Shown piece by piece: positions 18,531 to 27,900 of a DNA stretch of 64,000 nt; positions within the stretch are counted from its first letter, which is position 1, and each line of letters starts with the position of its first letter. Location of the stretch: NCBI GenBank assembly GCA_021582295.1, contig CP091137.1:638001-702000 (forward strand), written 5' to 3'. Position numbers and translations under genes: made by a program. Origin of the DNA: Candidatus Thiovulum stygium. GTDB lineage: Bacteria; Campylobacterota; Campylobacteria; Campylobacterales; Thiovulaceae. The notes below the pieces were generated by a model, which was given only the letters and a program-made list of their open reading frames with translations, ran no database searches and had not been told where the DNA came from.

Positions 18531-20040
18531 TTTAAGACATAGTATAAAATTAAATAGATTTTCATCTAATATTATGCAAAGTTTTTTAATTGTCTTTATG
18601 GCTGTGGCTTTTTTTAATTCTATTATTTTTGGTATAAGTGAATATAGAGATTCTCGCAAAAATATATTAAAAGATTTTAAATATTTAGCTCTTTCTGTAA
18701 ATGATCAATTGTCTGAGGCTATTTGGAAAAATAATCATAATGAAATGGAAATTATTGCTGAAACACTTTTAAAAAATTATAATATTTCTGCTATTAAAAT
18801 CGTAAATAGTGATACGAATTATGTCGAAGTTGAAAATGTCAAAAAAAATAGAAAAAAAGAGAATAGTTATATAAGTGATATCGTATATACTTATGATAAA
18901 AAAATAGTTAGAGTTGGTCAAATCGAGATTTTTACAGATAATGATGCAACTCTAAATCGTTCTAAAAAAACAATTGCTTTGCTTTTCTTTAAAACTTTTA
19001 TTGAAGCTTTAACTATATTTGTTTTAATATTTTGGGCTTTTAAAAAATTATTTTCTGACTATTTAGCTGAAGCTGAAGCAATTATTCAAAATAAAGAATT
19101 TATCCCTATTAATTTAAAATATAGCCATTCTTTATCTCTTTTGGAAAAAACTTTTAAAGAACTTTTAGATTCTCTCTTTAAATTATATTTTAATTATATT
19201 GAAGAACATAAGGCAAAAGAAAAAGAGATCGAAGAGACAAAAGCAGAACCAGAAATCAAACCTGAACTTGTTCCAATTACTGCTTCTCGTGTTTTACAAT
19301 TTTTAAATCCAAATCGAGATTTTTTTAAACGATTAATGAAAGATATGTTTATTTATTCTAAAGGTATTCGTGAAGATTTAAGTGATACTTATATTTTTGT
19401 TGAATTAGAAAAAAGTAAAGAATTCCTATTTTGTATGATCGATTTTGGTGCTCCAATTGGAATCACATCTTCTGATATTGGTCTTATTTTAAAAGATGCT
19501 GAACGAGAAATTTTAATTAAACAAGCTGGAAATAATAAAAATTTAGCTTTAAGTAAAATTTTAGAATTTCTTGATAGAAAAATTCGTAATAGATTCGCAG
19601 AACTCGGAATTAATTCACTTAATCATGCTGAATTTAAAGGTATAGTTATTCATTTTGATAAAAAATTAAATAAATTTGAATACTGTTCTAAAGGTGTTAC
19701 AATTATAAAATTCCAAAATAATAAATTATCGACTTATGATGATTTTGGAGCTATTGCCGATCGTTCTCCTCATTCAACTCCAGGAGATGGATTACGAGAT
19801 TATATTATTGAACTTGATAATAATACAAATTTATATATTATTTCAGATGGTATGTTTAGACAGGTTAAAAAAGATAAAAATAAAGAAGAACTTGGAAAAA
19901 ACGGTGTTCTCGATATCATGAATAAAGTTGCTAAAAATGAATTCTCAACTCAACAAAAATTATTTAGTGAAGAATTTGATAAAGCAAAAGGTGATAAACC
20001 CCTTTCTGATAGTATTACTGTTATTGGTTTGAGTTTTTAA
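18493..20040 (+). CDS. Membrane-bound PP2C/SpoIIE-type serine phosphatase
   Basis: The 515-residue protein has two likely membrane helices (about 30-50 and 155-178) around a small extracytoplasmic sensor domain, then a charged linker and a C-terminal SpoIIE/PP2C domain. The phosphatase part shows CMIDFGAP (about 313-320), LYIISDGMFRQ (about 445-455) and a final SDSITVIGLSF, matching the metal-binding Asp positions of that fold. It probably dephosphorylates a cytoplasmic protein partner in response to an outside cue. No anti-sigma partner is adjacent. Its ATG lies inside the end of panB after GATGAGGT. Confidence 0.75.
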   Translation: MEISQPEKIYTNSLRHSIKLNRFSSNIMQSFLIVFMAVAFFNSIIFGISEYRDSRKNILKDFKYLALSVNDQLSEAIWKNNHNEMEIIAETLLKNYNISAIKIVNSDTNYVEVENVKKNRKKENSYISDIVYTYDKKIVRVGQIEIFTDNDATLNRSKKTIALLFFKTFIEALTIFVLIFWAFKKLFSDYLAEAEAIIQNKEFIPINLKYSHSLSLLEKTFKELLDSLFKLYFNYIEEHKAKEKEIEETKAEPEIKPELVPITASRVLQFLNPNRDFFKRLMKDMFIYSKGIREDLSDTYIFVELEKSKEFLFCMIDFGAPIGITSSDIGLILKDAEREILIKQAGNNKNLALSKILEFLDRKIRNRFAELGINSLNHAEFKGIVIHFDKKLNKFEYCSKGVTIIKFQNNKLSTYDDFGAIADRSPHSTPGDGLRDYIIELDNNTNLYIISDGMFRQVKKDKNKEELGKNGVLDIMNKVAKNEFSTQQKLFSEEFDKAKGDKPLSDSITVIGLSF

Positions 20041-20046
20041 AATAGA

Positions 20047-20577
20047 GTGATATTTTTTAGTGGTTTTTTATTTCAAAATGAGTATAGTCTTTTTGAAAAA
20101 TATATAAATAATAGTTTAGAACTTAAATCTGATTTTGTAATAACAGGTTTTAGTTTTGGAGCAATTAAAGCCCTTGAAACTAGTTTGCAAAAAATTTCAA
20201 ATGGAGAACGAGTTGATAAACTTCAACTGATTTCTCCCCCATTTTTTTATAATCGAGATAAAAGTTTTATAAGAACACAAATTTATTATTTTAATAATAA
20301 ACGAGAAGATTATATTAATAATTTTTTAAAAAATGCTTTTTTTCCTGCACCTCATCGACGAGATTTTTTAGCTGAGGGCAATGTTGAACAACTTCACAAA
20401 TTATTAAGTTTTAAATGGAATCGCGAAATACTAATGAAGTTAATCGAAAAAGGTGTAAAAATTGAAGTTTATATTGGCAGTGAAGATTTAATAATCGATT
20501 CTCGAGAAGCTTTTTTATTTTTTCGAGATTTTGCTAGAACTTGTTTTATTAAAAATGTTGGTCATGTTTTAGTATAA
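20047..20577 (+). CDS. bioV: Pimelyl-ACP methyl ester esterase BioV
   Basis: The 176-residue alpha/beta hydrolase has the nucleophile elbow GFSFGAIKA, the internal stretch LQLISPPFF, KGVKIEVYIGSEDLIID with the acid and a final NVGHVL with the His. This order and short length fit BioV, the epsilonproteobacterial replacement for BioH that frees pimeloyl-ACP for biotin synthesis. The start is a GTG 7 bases after the phosphatase stop. No other biotin gene is nearby. A GATGAGGT copy is read as Pro-His-Arg in APHRRD. Confidence 0.85.
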   Translation: MIFFSGFLFQNEYSLFEKYINNSLELKSDFVITGFSFGAIKALETSLQKISNGERVDKLQLISPPFFYNRDKSFIRTQIYYFNNKREDYINNFLKNAFFPAPHRRDFLAEGNVEQLHKLLSFKWNREILMKLIEKGVKIEVYIGSEDLIIDSREAFLFFRDFARTCFIKNVGHVLV

Positions 20578-20608
20578 AATATATAAATTTAATTTAAGGA
20601 GCTGAATA

Positions 20609-20791
20609 GTGAGCGATGATGTGATTATTTTAATGCTCGGAGCTTCAACTCTTTTAGGAGCTTTTGGGCTATTTGCCTTTATTTGGGGTCTCAAAACAGA
20701 ACAATTTGATGACCAAGACAAAATGATGAGTTCAGTTCTTTTTGATAATGAAGAAGATTTAAATCGAAAAGCAAAATTAGATAAAAAATAA
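20609..20791 (+). CDS. ccoS: Cytochrome oxidase maturation protein CcoS
   Basis: This 60-residue protein has one membrane helix followed by GLKTEQFDDQDKMM, the typical CcoS pattern of a short helix, a Trp-Gly-Leu, then an acidic E-Q-F-D-D stretch. CcoS is needed for cofactor insertion into cbb3-type cytochrome c oxidase at the inner membrane. An AAGGAGCTG ribosome site precedes a GTG start. It is followed by ctpA after 15 bases. Confidence 0.92.
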   Translation: MSDDVIILMLGASTLLGAFGLFAFIWGLKTEQFDDQDKMMSSVLFDNEEDLNRKAKLDKK

Positions 20792-20806
20792 ATAAAAGGA
20801 TATAAA

Positions 20807-22138
20807 TTGAGTGTAAAAAATAAATATTTTATTTTAGGTTTAGCTACTGTTGGCTTTGTTTCAACTATTTCAATATCTTCTCTTCAAGCTCAAAGCAAAA
20901 ATGATGATTCAAGTGAAAGAATTGATTCAATGCGAAAACTTGCAAGTGTTCTTGCAATTGTTGAACAAAATAGTGTCGATGATTTGAATTATACGGCTAT
21001 CGTTAATAAAACTATTGCTGGTCTTATGAATGAAATTGATGCTCATTCATCTTATTTTTCTGAAAAAAGTTATAAAGATTTTAAAGTTACAACTGAAGGC
21101 GAATTTGGTGGTCTAGGTATAAATGTTGGAATGCGAGATAAAGCTTTAACTGTTATCGCCCCAATTGATGATACTCCTGCTTATAAAGTTGGTGTCAAAG
21201 CTGGTGATATTATTTTAAAAATTGATGATAAAGCAACTATGGATATGCCTCTCGATGAAGCTGTTTCATTAATGCGAGGAAAACCTAAAACTCCTATTAC
21301 TTTAACGATTGTTCGTAAAGGTGAAACTAAACCTCTAAAATTTACAATTATTCGAGATATTATAAAAATAGATTCAGTTTTTGTTAAAACTTTAGATAAT
21401 GACCTATTATATATTCGTGTTTCTAATTTTGATAAAAAAGTTGTTGCTGATGTTAAAAAAGGTATTAACGAAAAATTAAAAGATCGAAAAGGTATTATTT
21501 TAGATCTTAGATCTAATCCAGGTGGTTTATTAAATCAGGCTGTTGATTTAGTTGATTTATTTATTGATAAAGGTATTATTGTCTCTCAAAAAGGCAAAAA
21601 TGAAAGTGAAACTAAAATCTATGAAGCAACTAAAGGTGGATATATAAATATTCCACTTGTTGTATTAATAGATGTTGGCAGTGCAAGTGCTAGTGAAATT
21701 GTTAGTGGTGCTTTACAAGATCATCGTCGAGCAATTCTAGTTGGTGAAAAAAGTTTCGGTAAAGGTAGTGTTCAAGCTATTTGGCCCATCACTGCTGATG
21801 GTAGCGAAGCTATTAAATTAACTGTCGCTAGATATTATTTGCCAAGTGGTAGAACTATTCAAGCTTCAGGTGTTGAACCAGATATCGAAGTTTATATGGG
21901 TAATGTTCCTCAAAAAAATGAAGATGGTTTTGAAGTTCGTGAAGAAAATCTGAAAAAACATTTAGAAGGCGAACTTAAAAAAGTTGAAAATAATATCTCT
22001 TCTGAAAATGATAATATTCTTGAATCGTTAGATGATAATAAAACTGTTATTACAAAATATAGAATAAGTAAAGATTCTCAACTAAAATCGGCTATTGATA
22101 TTTTACGATCTATGATTATTATGGGAGTAAAAAAATAA
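20807..22138 (+). CDS. ctpA: S41 family carboxy-terminal processing protease
   Basis: The 443-residue product has a signal peptide (to about residue 28, ending LQAQ), a PDZ domain (about 95-180, with GLGINVG and GVKAGDIILKID) and the S41 catalytic core. The nucleophile Ser lies in GSASASEIVSGAL (about 292-304) and the Lys in GEKSFGKGSVQ. It cleaves C-termini of periplasmic substrates. The family length and motif order are complete. Start is TTG after AAAGGATATAAA. It is followed closely by a YdjM-like gene. Confidence 0.95.
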   Translation: MSVKNKYFILGLATVGFVSTISISSLQAQSKNDDSSERIDSMRKLASVLAIVEQNSVDDLNYTAIVNKTIAGLMNEIDAHSSYFSEKSYKDFKVTTEGEFGGLGINVGMRDKALTVIAPIDDTPAYKVGVKAGDIILKIDDKATMDMPLDEAVSLMRGKPKTPITLTIVRKGETKPLKFTIIRDIIKIDSVFVKTLDNDLLYIRVSNFDKKVVADVKKGINEKLKDRKGIILDLRSNPGGLLNQAVDLVDLFIDKGIIVSQKGKNESETKIYEATKGGYINIPLVVLIDVGSASASEIVSGALQDHRRAILVGEKSFGKGSVQAIWPITADGSEAIKLTVARYYLPSGRTIQASGVEPDIEVYMGNVPQKNEDGFEVREENLKKHLEGELKKVENNISSENDNILESLDDNKTVITKYRISKDSQLKSAIDILRSMIIMGVKK

Positions 22139-22142
22139 ATTA

Positions 22143-22862
22143 ATGGCTAATTTTAGGACTCACATGGTTGTTGGTGCAACATTCTCTGGAGTCTCTTCGA
22201 CTGCCCTGCTAACAACGGGGCAAGTCTCTTCAAGTGGAGCTTTTTTAATTTTTTCACTTGGAACAATCGGAAGTCTTCTTCCTGATATAGACTCAAAGAG
22301 TTCAATTCCTTTTAAAGTTACTTTTACTCTTTTATCTGTTTTTACAGCTTTTGCTATGATTTTTAGTAAAGCTGGTTATTCATTAGTTGAACTTTTTTTA
22401 TTATGGCTTGGAACATATTTTTTTATGAAATATATAGTCATGGAACTATTTATAAGATTAACGATTCATCGAGGTATTTTTCACACAATTCCAATGGGAG
22501 TTCTCGCTGGAATAATTAGTTCAATTGCTTTAAAAAATCTATTTTTTGTTGATAGCAAACTAGCTGCTTGGAGCGGATTTTTTATAGCCTTCGGATTTAT
22601 TATTCATTTGGCTCTTGATGAAATTTATAGTGTTGATTTATTTAATAAACGATTAAAAAGTTCTTTTGGAACTGCTTTTACTTTATATAAACGAGATAAT
22701 TTAGTAGGCACTTTTGCTATATATTTATTAATAGCTATGTTATTACCAAATATCGAAATATCTAATTTATTTAATATTTTGTCATCAGAGACATTTTATA
22801 CGAAACTTTGGCAAACTTTTTTGCCAAATGGAACACTTTTTCATGGGTTTATTAAATTTTAA
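22143..22862 (+). CDS. YdjM/DUF457-type membrane-bound metal-dependent hydrolase
   Basis: The 239-residue protein has several membrane helices and the conserved polar motifs of the DUF457 (YdjM) family: THMVVG at the N-terminus, LLPDIDSKSS (about 48-57) and HRGIFHTIPMG (about 109-119). In the family these His/Asp residues are thought to bind metal. No substrate is known. It lies 4 bases after ctpA and its end overlaps the next gene. Confidence 0.8.
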   Translation: MANFRTHMVVGATFSGVSSTALLTTGQVSSSGAFLIFSLGTIGSLLPDIDSKSSIPFKVTFTLLSVFTAFAMIFSKAGYSLVELFLLWLGTYFFMKYIVMELFIRLTIHRGIFHTIPMGVLAGIISSIALKNLFFVDSKLAAWSGFFIAFGFIIHLALDEIYSVDLFNKRLKSSFGTAFTLYKRDNLVGTFAIYLLIAMLLPNIEISNLFNILSSETFYTKLWQTFLPNGTLFHGFIKF

Positions 22863-23250
22863 AATATATAAATTTATATTTTATTTATTAATATATAATT
22901 ATTTAAATGCTGAAGAATATATTATAAGTTATAAAAGTGTTGTAAAAAGTGGTGAAATAGTCTTTGAAGATTTTAATTTTGCAAAATCTATGAGAGCAGT
23001 TGGAACTTCAGGAAATAATATAATAGGTTTTATAGAACTTGAAGCAAATAGATCTTTAAAAGATAAACAAATATTTATAAATAATCGTGATGAAATCATA
23101 GAATCATTATCTAAATTTGGTGTTCTTTTAAAAGATCACACTTCAGCATCTCGTCTTATTGGCTCATCTCAAACAACTTACATAGTTCCTCCAACTCGAG
23201 TCTCGTTAGAACGAGATCAGTTTGGAGCGATTTTAATAATTTTTAAATAA
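22843..23250 (+). CDS. Small exported protein, SAF-like
   Basis: The product has a hydrophobic N-terminal segment (FIFYLLIYNYLNAEE) that looks like a signal peptide, then about 110 residues of beta-rich sequence with KSGEIVFEDFNFAK, which loosely recalls SAF/FlgA-like folds. I chose the ATG at 22843, though 22828 is also possible. Either overlaps the preceding gene. It lies 11 bases ahead of the RND pump gene, so it may work with it, but it is far too small to be a membrane fusion protein. Family not recognised. Confidence 0.55.
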   Translation: MGLLNFKIYKFIFYLLIYNYLNAEEYIISYKSVVKSGEIVFEDFNFAKSMRAVGTSGNNIIGFIELEANRSLKDKQIFINNRDEIIESLSKFGVLLKDHTSASRLIGSSQTTYIVPPTRVSLERDQFGAILIIFK

Positions 23251-23261
23251 TAGGAGTTCTT

Positions 23262-26200
23262 TTGAACAGTATTCTTAAATTTTTTATAGAAAACAGTAGA
23301 TTTAATTATACACTTCTACTTTTTACCATATTTATAGGATTTATGAGTTATAAATTTTTACCAAAAGATGTCTTCCCGCCTGTTCAACTCGATAAAATTA
23401 TCATAACTGGCGGTTATCCAGGTTCAAGTGTTGATATTCTTGACAAAATGGCTGTTACAAAACTTGAAGATGAATTACGAAGTTTATCAGGTATTTCAAA
23501 AATGGAAAGTAACATAAAAAATAGTTCGTTTATGATTACTTTAACACTTGAACGAGGAGCAGATATCGATAAAGCTCTTAATGATTCAAAAGATATTATT
23601 TCTAATGTCAAAAGATATTTTCCAAATGATATGGATGAACCAGTTACACAAATTGCTGAATTAGATATTCCTGTTATTGCTGTTGTTGTTTCGAGTGATA
23701 CCGAAAAAATGGACGACCTCATAAAATATGGAAAAAATATTAAAAAAGAGATAACAAAAATTGAAGGTGTCTCTAAAGTTAATTTATATCTTGAAAATGA
23801 TCGTTCGATTGAAATTTCAATAGATTCAAAACGAGTTGAAATGTTTGGGATAAATAAAACTCTACTTATAAATCAACTTCAAAAGTTTTCATATATTTAT
23901 CCAAGTGGCAAAGTTGAAGAGACAGGAAATCATCTTTTTATTTCAACTTTAAATGGTGCTATAAATGTTGAAGAAATTTTAAATACAAATATTGTTGTTG
24001 GCAACAAAGAAGTTAAATTAAAAGATATCGCAACTGTTGAAAGTAAATATAAGAGTGTAGATATTATTACTCGTTTTAATGGTAACAGAGATGTAGAAAT
24101 GGGAGTCTTTAAAAATGAGAGTGGTGATGCTATCGCTATTGCAGAATCTATTAAAAAGAAAATCGAAGAACTTAATATAAAATATCCTACTCTTAAAATA
24201 GATACATATAATGATGCCTCAAAAATTGTTCGAGAACGACTTAATACAGTTTTTTCGAATATATTCTTTGGAATTATTTTAATTTTCTTTTCTGTTTGGT
24301 TCTTGATTAATAAAAAAATAGCTTTCGTTGTAACAATTGGAATTCCAACAGCTCTTTTAATGGGAGCTTTAGCAATATATTTATTAGATTATGCAATTAA
24401 TATTATGACACTTTTAGGAGTGCTTTTAATAATTGGTGTTCTAGTTGATGATGCTGTTATTGTAGCTGAAAATATTCAAAGACATATTAAAAATGGCGAA
24501 GAACCTATATATTCAACAATAATTGGAACTCGAGAGGTTTTAATTCCTGTTATAGCTTCAAGTATTACAACTGTATTTGCATTTATGCCAATGTTTGTAT
24601 TAACTGGCGAAATGGGTGAATTCTTAAAAATGATTCCCGTTGCAGTTATTGTGCTTGTTTTTGCTTCACTTCTTGAAAGTTTTGTTTTTTTACCAATACA
24701 TTCACTTCATATTTTTAATAAAGATGATAAAGAAAGAGATTGGAGTTTTGTTAATAATATTTATAAAAATATTTTAAGATTCTTTGTAATAAACGGTAGA
24801 ATAACAGTACCTTTATTTATTATTTCAATAAGCATACTTATAGTTATATCTTTTCAACATATTAAATATCAACTTTTTCCAGATTTTGATTCAGACAAAA
24901 TGTTTGTTCGTGGAACTTTTTCAGTTAATCATACAGTTGATGAGGTTGCTAATAAACTTCAAAAAGTTGAGAAAATTCTTTTAAATAAGAGCGATGAACT
25001 AAAAATCAAAAGTATTTCGCTTTTAACTGGTTATAAAAATGCTACTCTTGGAATGGCTGATGTTAAACCAAATGTTTTTGAATTTTTTATAGAACTAAAA
25101 AGTCGAAAACCACAGAACTTTTTTGATAAATATATAAATCCATATTTATCTCCAAGATATGATGGAAGTGGTCAAGAACGAGAAATCGATGTTGGCGAAA
25201 TCGTTGAACGAGTTAAAAAAATCTTTAGCGAAGTAAAACTTGAAGGTTTAGAAGAGTTACTAATTATTCGGGATAAACCTTCTGTAACAAAATATGATGT
25301 TGAAATTTTATTAAATACAGCTGATATAAATAAGCTAAATAATGCTCTTTCAAGACTAAAATCTGAACTTTCGCAAACTGCTGGTGTAACAACTTTCGGA
25401 GATGATGCCAAAAAAGGAATTCTTGAACTTAAAATAAGACCAAATCGATATGGCGAATCTTTAGGTTTTTCAGAAACTCTTTTATCATCAGCAATTTCAC
25501 CATTCTTTCTTGAAACCGAACAAAGTCGTGGTTTAGGAAATGAAGGTATCGTTCAAATTATCACTAAAGAAAAAGATTTAAATAAAGCTGAAATTTTATA
25601 TAATTTTCAACTTTCAACTCCTGATGGCAAAAGTTTTGTAGCTCTTCGTGATGTTGCAGAATTTTCAACAATTCAAAATTTTGATTCTATTTTTAAAGAA
25701 AATGGAGTAGCAGTTAAAACTGTTTTTGCAAATGTAAATAATATTAATATTACAGCTATAGAATTACTAGAAAAACTACAACCTCTCTTTGATGAAATTT
25801 CAGCGACTGGAGTTGAAATCGAATTAAAAGGGGAACAAGAGCAAAATAAAAGATTAATGGTTGAATTAGGTCTTGCATTTATAGTTGCTATATTTTTAAT
25901 ATTTATTACTCTGCTTATTGTATTTAATTCTTTTTCAAATGTTATTTTAATTTTATCGGTTATTCCGTTATCTGTTCTTGGAGCAGTTGTTGGACATTTT
26001 ATTGTTGGAATGAATTTTACAATGCCTTCAGTTATCGGAATTTTAGGACTTGCTGGAGTTGTTATAAATAATGGTATAGTTGTTCTTGAATTTATTAGAT
26101 CTAGTAATAGTTTCGAAGAAATGTTAAATCAAGCATCTTTAAGATTCCGACCAATTATTATAACTTCATTTACAACTTTTATCGGTTTAATAAGTCTTAT

Positions 26201-26387
26201 TTTTTGGGCAATTGGTCAAGCTCTGATTTTACAGCCAATTGCTGTTTCATTGGGTTTTGGTTTAATTTGGGGAACTATTTTAAATTTATTTTATTTACCA
26301 GCTATTTATGCTACGATTCATAGAAAAAGATTTTTTAGCGAACACAAAACGATAATTAGCATAAAAATTATAGAAAAACGAGATTAA
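23262..26387 (+). CDS. RND family efflux transporter, inner-membrane subunit
   Basis: At 1041 residues this has full AcrB-like length. It shows an N-terminal helix, two large periplasmic halves, and helices with GVLLIIGVLVDDAVIVAEN (about 382-400, the usual Asp-Asp of the proton relay) and GLAGVVINNGIVVLEF in the second half. It should export compounds with proton exchange as a homotrimer. No periplasmic adaptor or TolC gene adjoins, so it may use partners from elsewhere. TTG start after AGGAG. A GATGAGGT copy encodes VDEVANK. Confidence 0.93.
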   Translation: MNSILKFFIENSRFNYTLLLFTIFIGFMSYKFLPKDVFPPVQLDKIIITGGYPGSSVDILDKMAVTKLEDELRSLSGISKMESNIKNSSFMITLTLERGADIDKALNDSKDIISNVKRYFPNDMDEPVTQIAELDIPVIAVVVSSDTEKMDDLIKYGKNIKKEITKIEGVSKVNLYLENDRSIEISIDSKRVEMFGINKTLLINQLQKFSYIYPSGKVEETGNHLFISTLNGAINVEEILNTNIVVGNKEVKLKDIATVESKYKSVDIITRFNGNRDVEMGVFKNESGDAIAIAESIKKKIEELNIKYPTLKIDTYNDASKIVRERLNTVFSNIFFGIILIFFSVWFLINKKIAFVVTIGIPTALLMGALAIYLLDYAINIMTLLGVLLIIGVLVDDAVIVAENIQRHIKNGEEPIYSTIIGTREVLIPVIASSITTVFAFMPMFVLTGEMGEFLKMIPVAVIVLVFASLLESFVFLPIHSLHIFNKDDKERDWSFVNNIYKNILRFFVINGRITVPLFIISISILIVISFQHIKYQLFPDFDSDKMFVRGTFSVNHTVDEVANKLQKVEKILLNKSDELKIKSISLLTGYKNATLGMADVKPNVFEFFIELKSRKPQNFFDKYINPYLSPRYDGSGQEREIDVGEIVERVKKIFSEVKLEGLEELLIIRDKPSVTKYDVEILLNTADINKLNNALSRLKSELSQTAGVTTFGDDAKKGILELKIRPNRYGESLGFSETLLSSAISPFFLETEQSRGLGNEGIVQIITKEKDLNKAEILYNFQLSTPDGKSFVALRDVAEFSTIQNFDSIFKENGVAVKTVFANVNNINITAIELLEKLQPLFDEISATGVEIELKGEQEQNKRLMVELGLAFIVAIFLIFITLLIVFNSFSNVILILSVIPLSVLGAVVGHFIVGMNFTMPSVIGILGLAGVVINNGIVVLEFIRSSNSFEEMLNQASLRFRPIIITSFTTFIGLISLIFWAIGQALILQPIAVSLGFGLIWGTILNLFYLPAIYATIHRKRFFSEHKTIISIKIIEKRD

Positions 26388-26392
26388 AATAA

Positions 26393-26914
26393 ATGTTAAA
26401 GAAGAGAGCTATTTTTGGTGGATCTTTTGATCCGCCACACATTGGACATTTACGAATCGTCGAAAAGGCAATGGAAAAACTTGATATCGATATTTTAACG
26501 GTTTTACCAAATTTTCAAAATCCTTGGAAAAATAAAACTTTTTATTCGCCTAATAAAAGATTTGATTTATTAAAAAAGATATTTGATGGTTTTAATAAAG
26601 TTGAAATTTCTAGTTATGAAATTGATCTTCAACGACCTGTAAAAAGTATTGAAAGTGTTAGATATTTTGCTGAACAGAGTTCAAAACTATACCTCATCAT
26701 TGGAAGTGATAATTTATCAAAATTGCATCTTTGGGATGAATTTCCAGAAATTGAAAAACTTGTTGAATTTGTTGTTGCAACTAGAAATAATATATATGTT
26801 TCTAATAAATTTATTAAATTAAATATAAATGAAAATATAAGTTCTACTGAATTAAGAACAAATTTAAATTTAGCTTTTATTCCTGAAAATATTCGAGAAT
26901 TAATATGCAATTAG
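26393..26914 (+). CDS. nadD: Nicotinate-nucleotide adenylyltransferase
   Basis: The 173-residue protein has the nucleotidyltransferase motif GGSFDPPHIGHL near the N-terminus and ISSTELR near the C-terminus, as in NadD. YLIIGSDNL in the middle is also typical. It adenylylates nicotinate mononucleotide in NAD synthesis. Its end overlaps the next gene by 10 bases. A GATGAGGT copy falls antisense at 26691 and forces a CTC-ATC codon pair for Leu-Ile. Confidence 0.95.
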   Translation: MLKKRAIFGGSFDPPHIGHLRIVEKAMEKLDIDILTVLPNFQNPWKNKTFYSPNKRFDLLKKIFDGFNKVEISSYEIDLQRPVKSIESVRYFAEQSSKLYLIIGSDNLSKLHLWDEFPEIEKLVEFVVATRNNIYVSNKFIKLNINENISSTELRTNLNLAFIPENIRELICN

Positions 26915-27900
26915 ATTTTATTAATAAACAAATCGATGAAGTTCGTCTCGATATTTATTTATCTGAAAAATTGGCAGTTTCGAGAAATCAAATTGAAAAA
27001 CTTATTGAAAATGGGCGAGTTCTAATTAATAATAAAATTGCAAAAAAAGGTGGCTTGAAAATTAAGTTTGACGATTTTATTAATGTTGAAATTCCAGAAG
27101 AACAACCTCGAGAAAAGGTAACTGTAAATTTTGATATTCCTATTTTATATGAAGATGAATATTTATTAGTTTTAAATAAACCTAGCGGTTTAGTTGTTCA
27201 TGAAGCTCCATCGTTAGATTCTAAAGAACCAACTCTTGTTGATTGGTTAAAAAGTAAAAATTATTCGCTTTCGACAATTAATGGCGATGAACGACATGGC
27301 ATTGTTCATAGACTTGATCGTGGCACAACTGGAGCTATTGTCGTAGCAAAAAATAATAAAACTCATGCTATTTTATCTGAACAACTTCAAGATAGAACAA
27401 TGGGAAGATATTATATAGCTATTATAAATAAGCCTTTAAAAGATGATATAGTTATAGATGCACCAATTGGACGACATCCTTATAATCGTCTTCAAATGGC
27501 TGTTTTAGATATTGAACGAGGTGGAAGAAGTGCTAAAACTTATTTCAAGAAATATTTAACTTCTAATAATAATCTTGAAGAAATAATTGTCGCTAAATTA
27601 TTTTCTGGTCGAACTCATCAAATTAGAGTTCATCTAAAAGAGATCGGTAGAAATATAATTGGCGATGATTTATATGGCTTTAAGAGGGAACGGGGTAAAA
27701 TCGATAGCATAATGCTTCATGCAAATACTTTATATTTTAAACATCCTCAAACTGGTGAAGTTTTATTTATAGAAGCTGAACTTGGTTCAGATATTTCAAA
27801 ACATATAAAAGAAAAATTTAATTTGGAGGTTAAAGATGAAAAAATTAAAAATATTCACAATCTTTTTAGGAGTGGGAATATTCTCGACAGGGTGTATTAA
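26905..27900 (+). CDS. RluA/RluD family 23S rRNA pseudouridine synthase
   Basis: The 331-residue protein has an S4 RNA-binding domain (about 12-70), then the RluA-type catalytic domain with HRLDRGTTGAIVVAK, where the Asp (about 137) is the catalytic residue, and GRTHQIRVHL. It isomerises uridines in ribosomal RNA. Which positions cannot be told. The start ATG lies inside the end of nadD, and the end overlaps the FN3 lipoprotein gene by 65 bases. Confidence 0.92.
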   Translation: MQLDFINKQIDEVRLDIYLSEKLAVSRNQIEKLIENGRVLINNKIAKKGGLKIKFDDFINVEIPEEQPREKVTVNFDIPILYEDEYLLVLNKPSGLVVHEAPSLDSKEPTLVDWLKSKNYSLSTINGDERHGIVHRLDRGTTGAIVVAKNNKTHAILSEQLQDRTMGRYYIAIINKPLKDDIVIDAPIGRHPYNRLQMAVLDIERGGRSAKTYFKKYLTSNNNLEEIIVAKLFSGRTHQIRVHLKEIGRNIIGDDLYGFKRERGKIDSIMLHANTLYFKHPQTGEVLFIEAELGSDISKHIKEKFNLEVKDEKIKNIHNLFRSGNILDRVY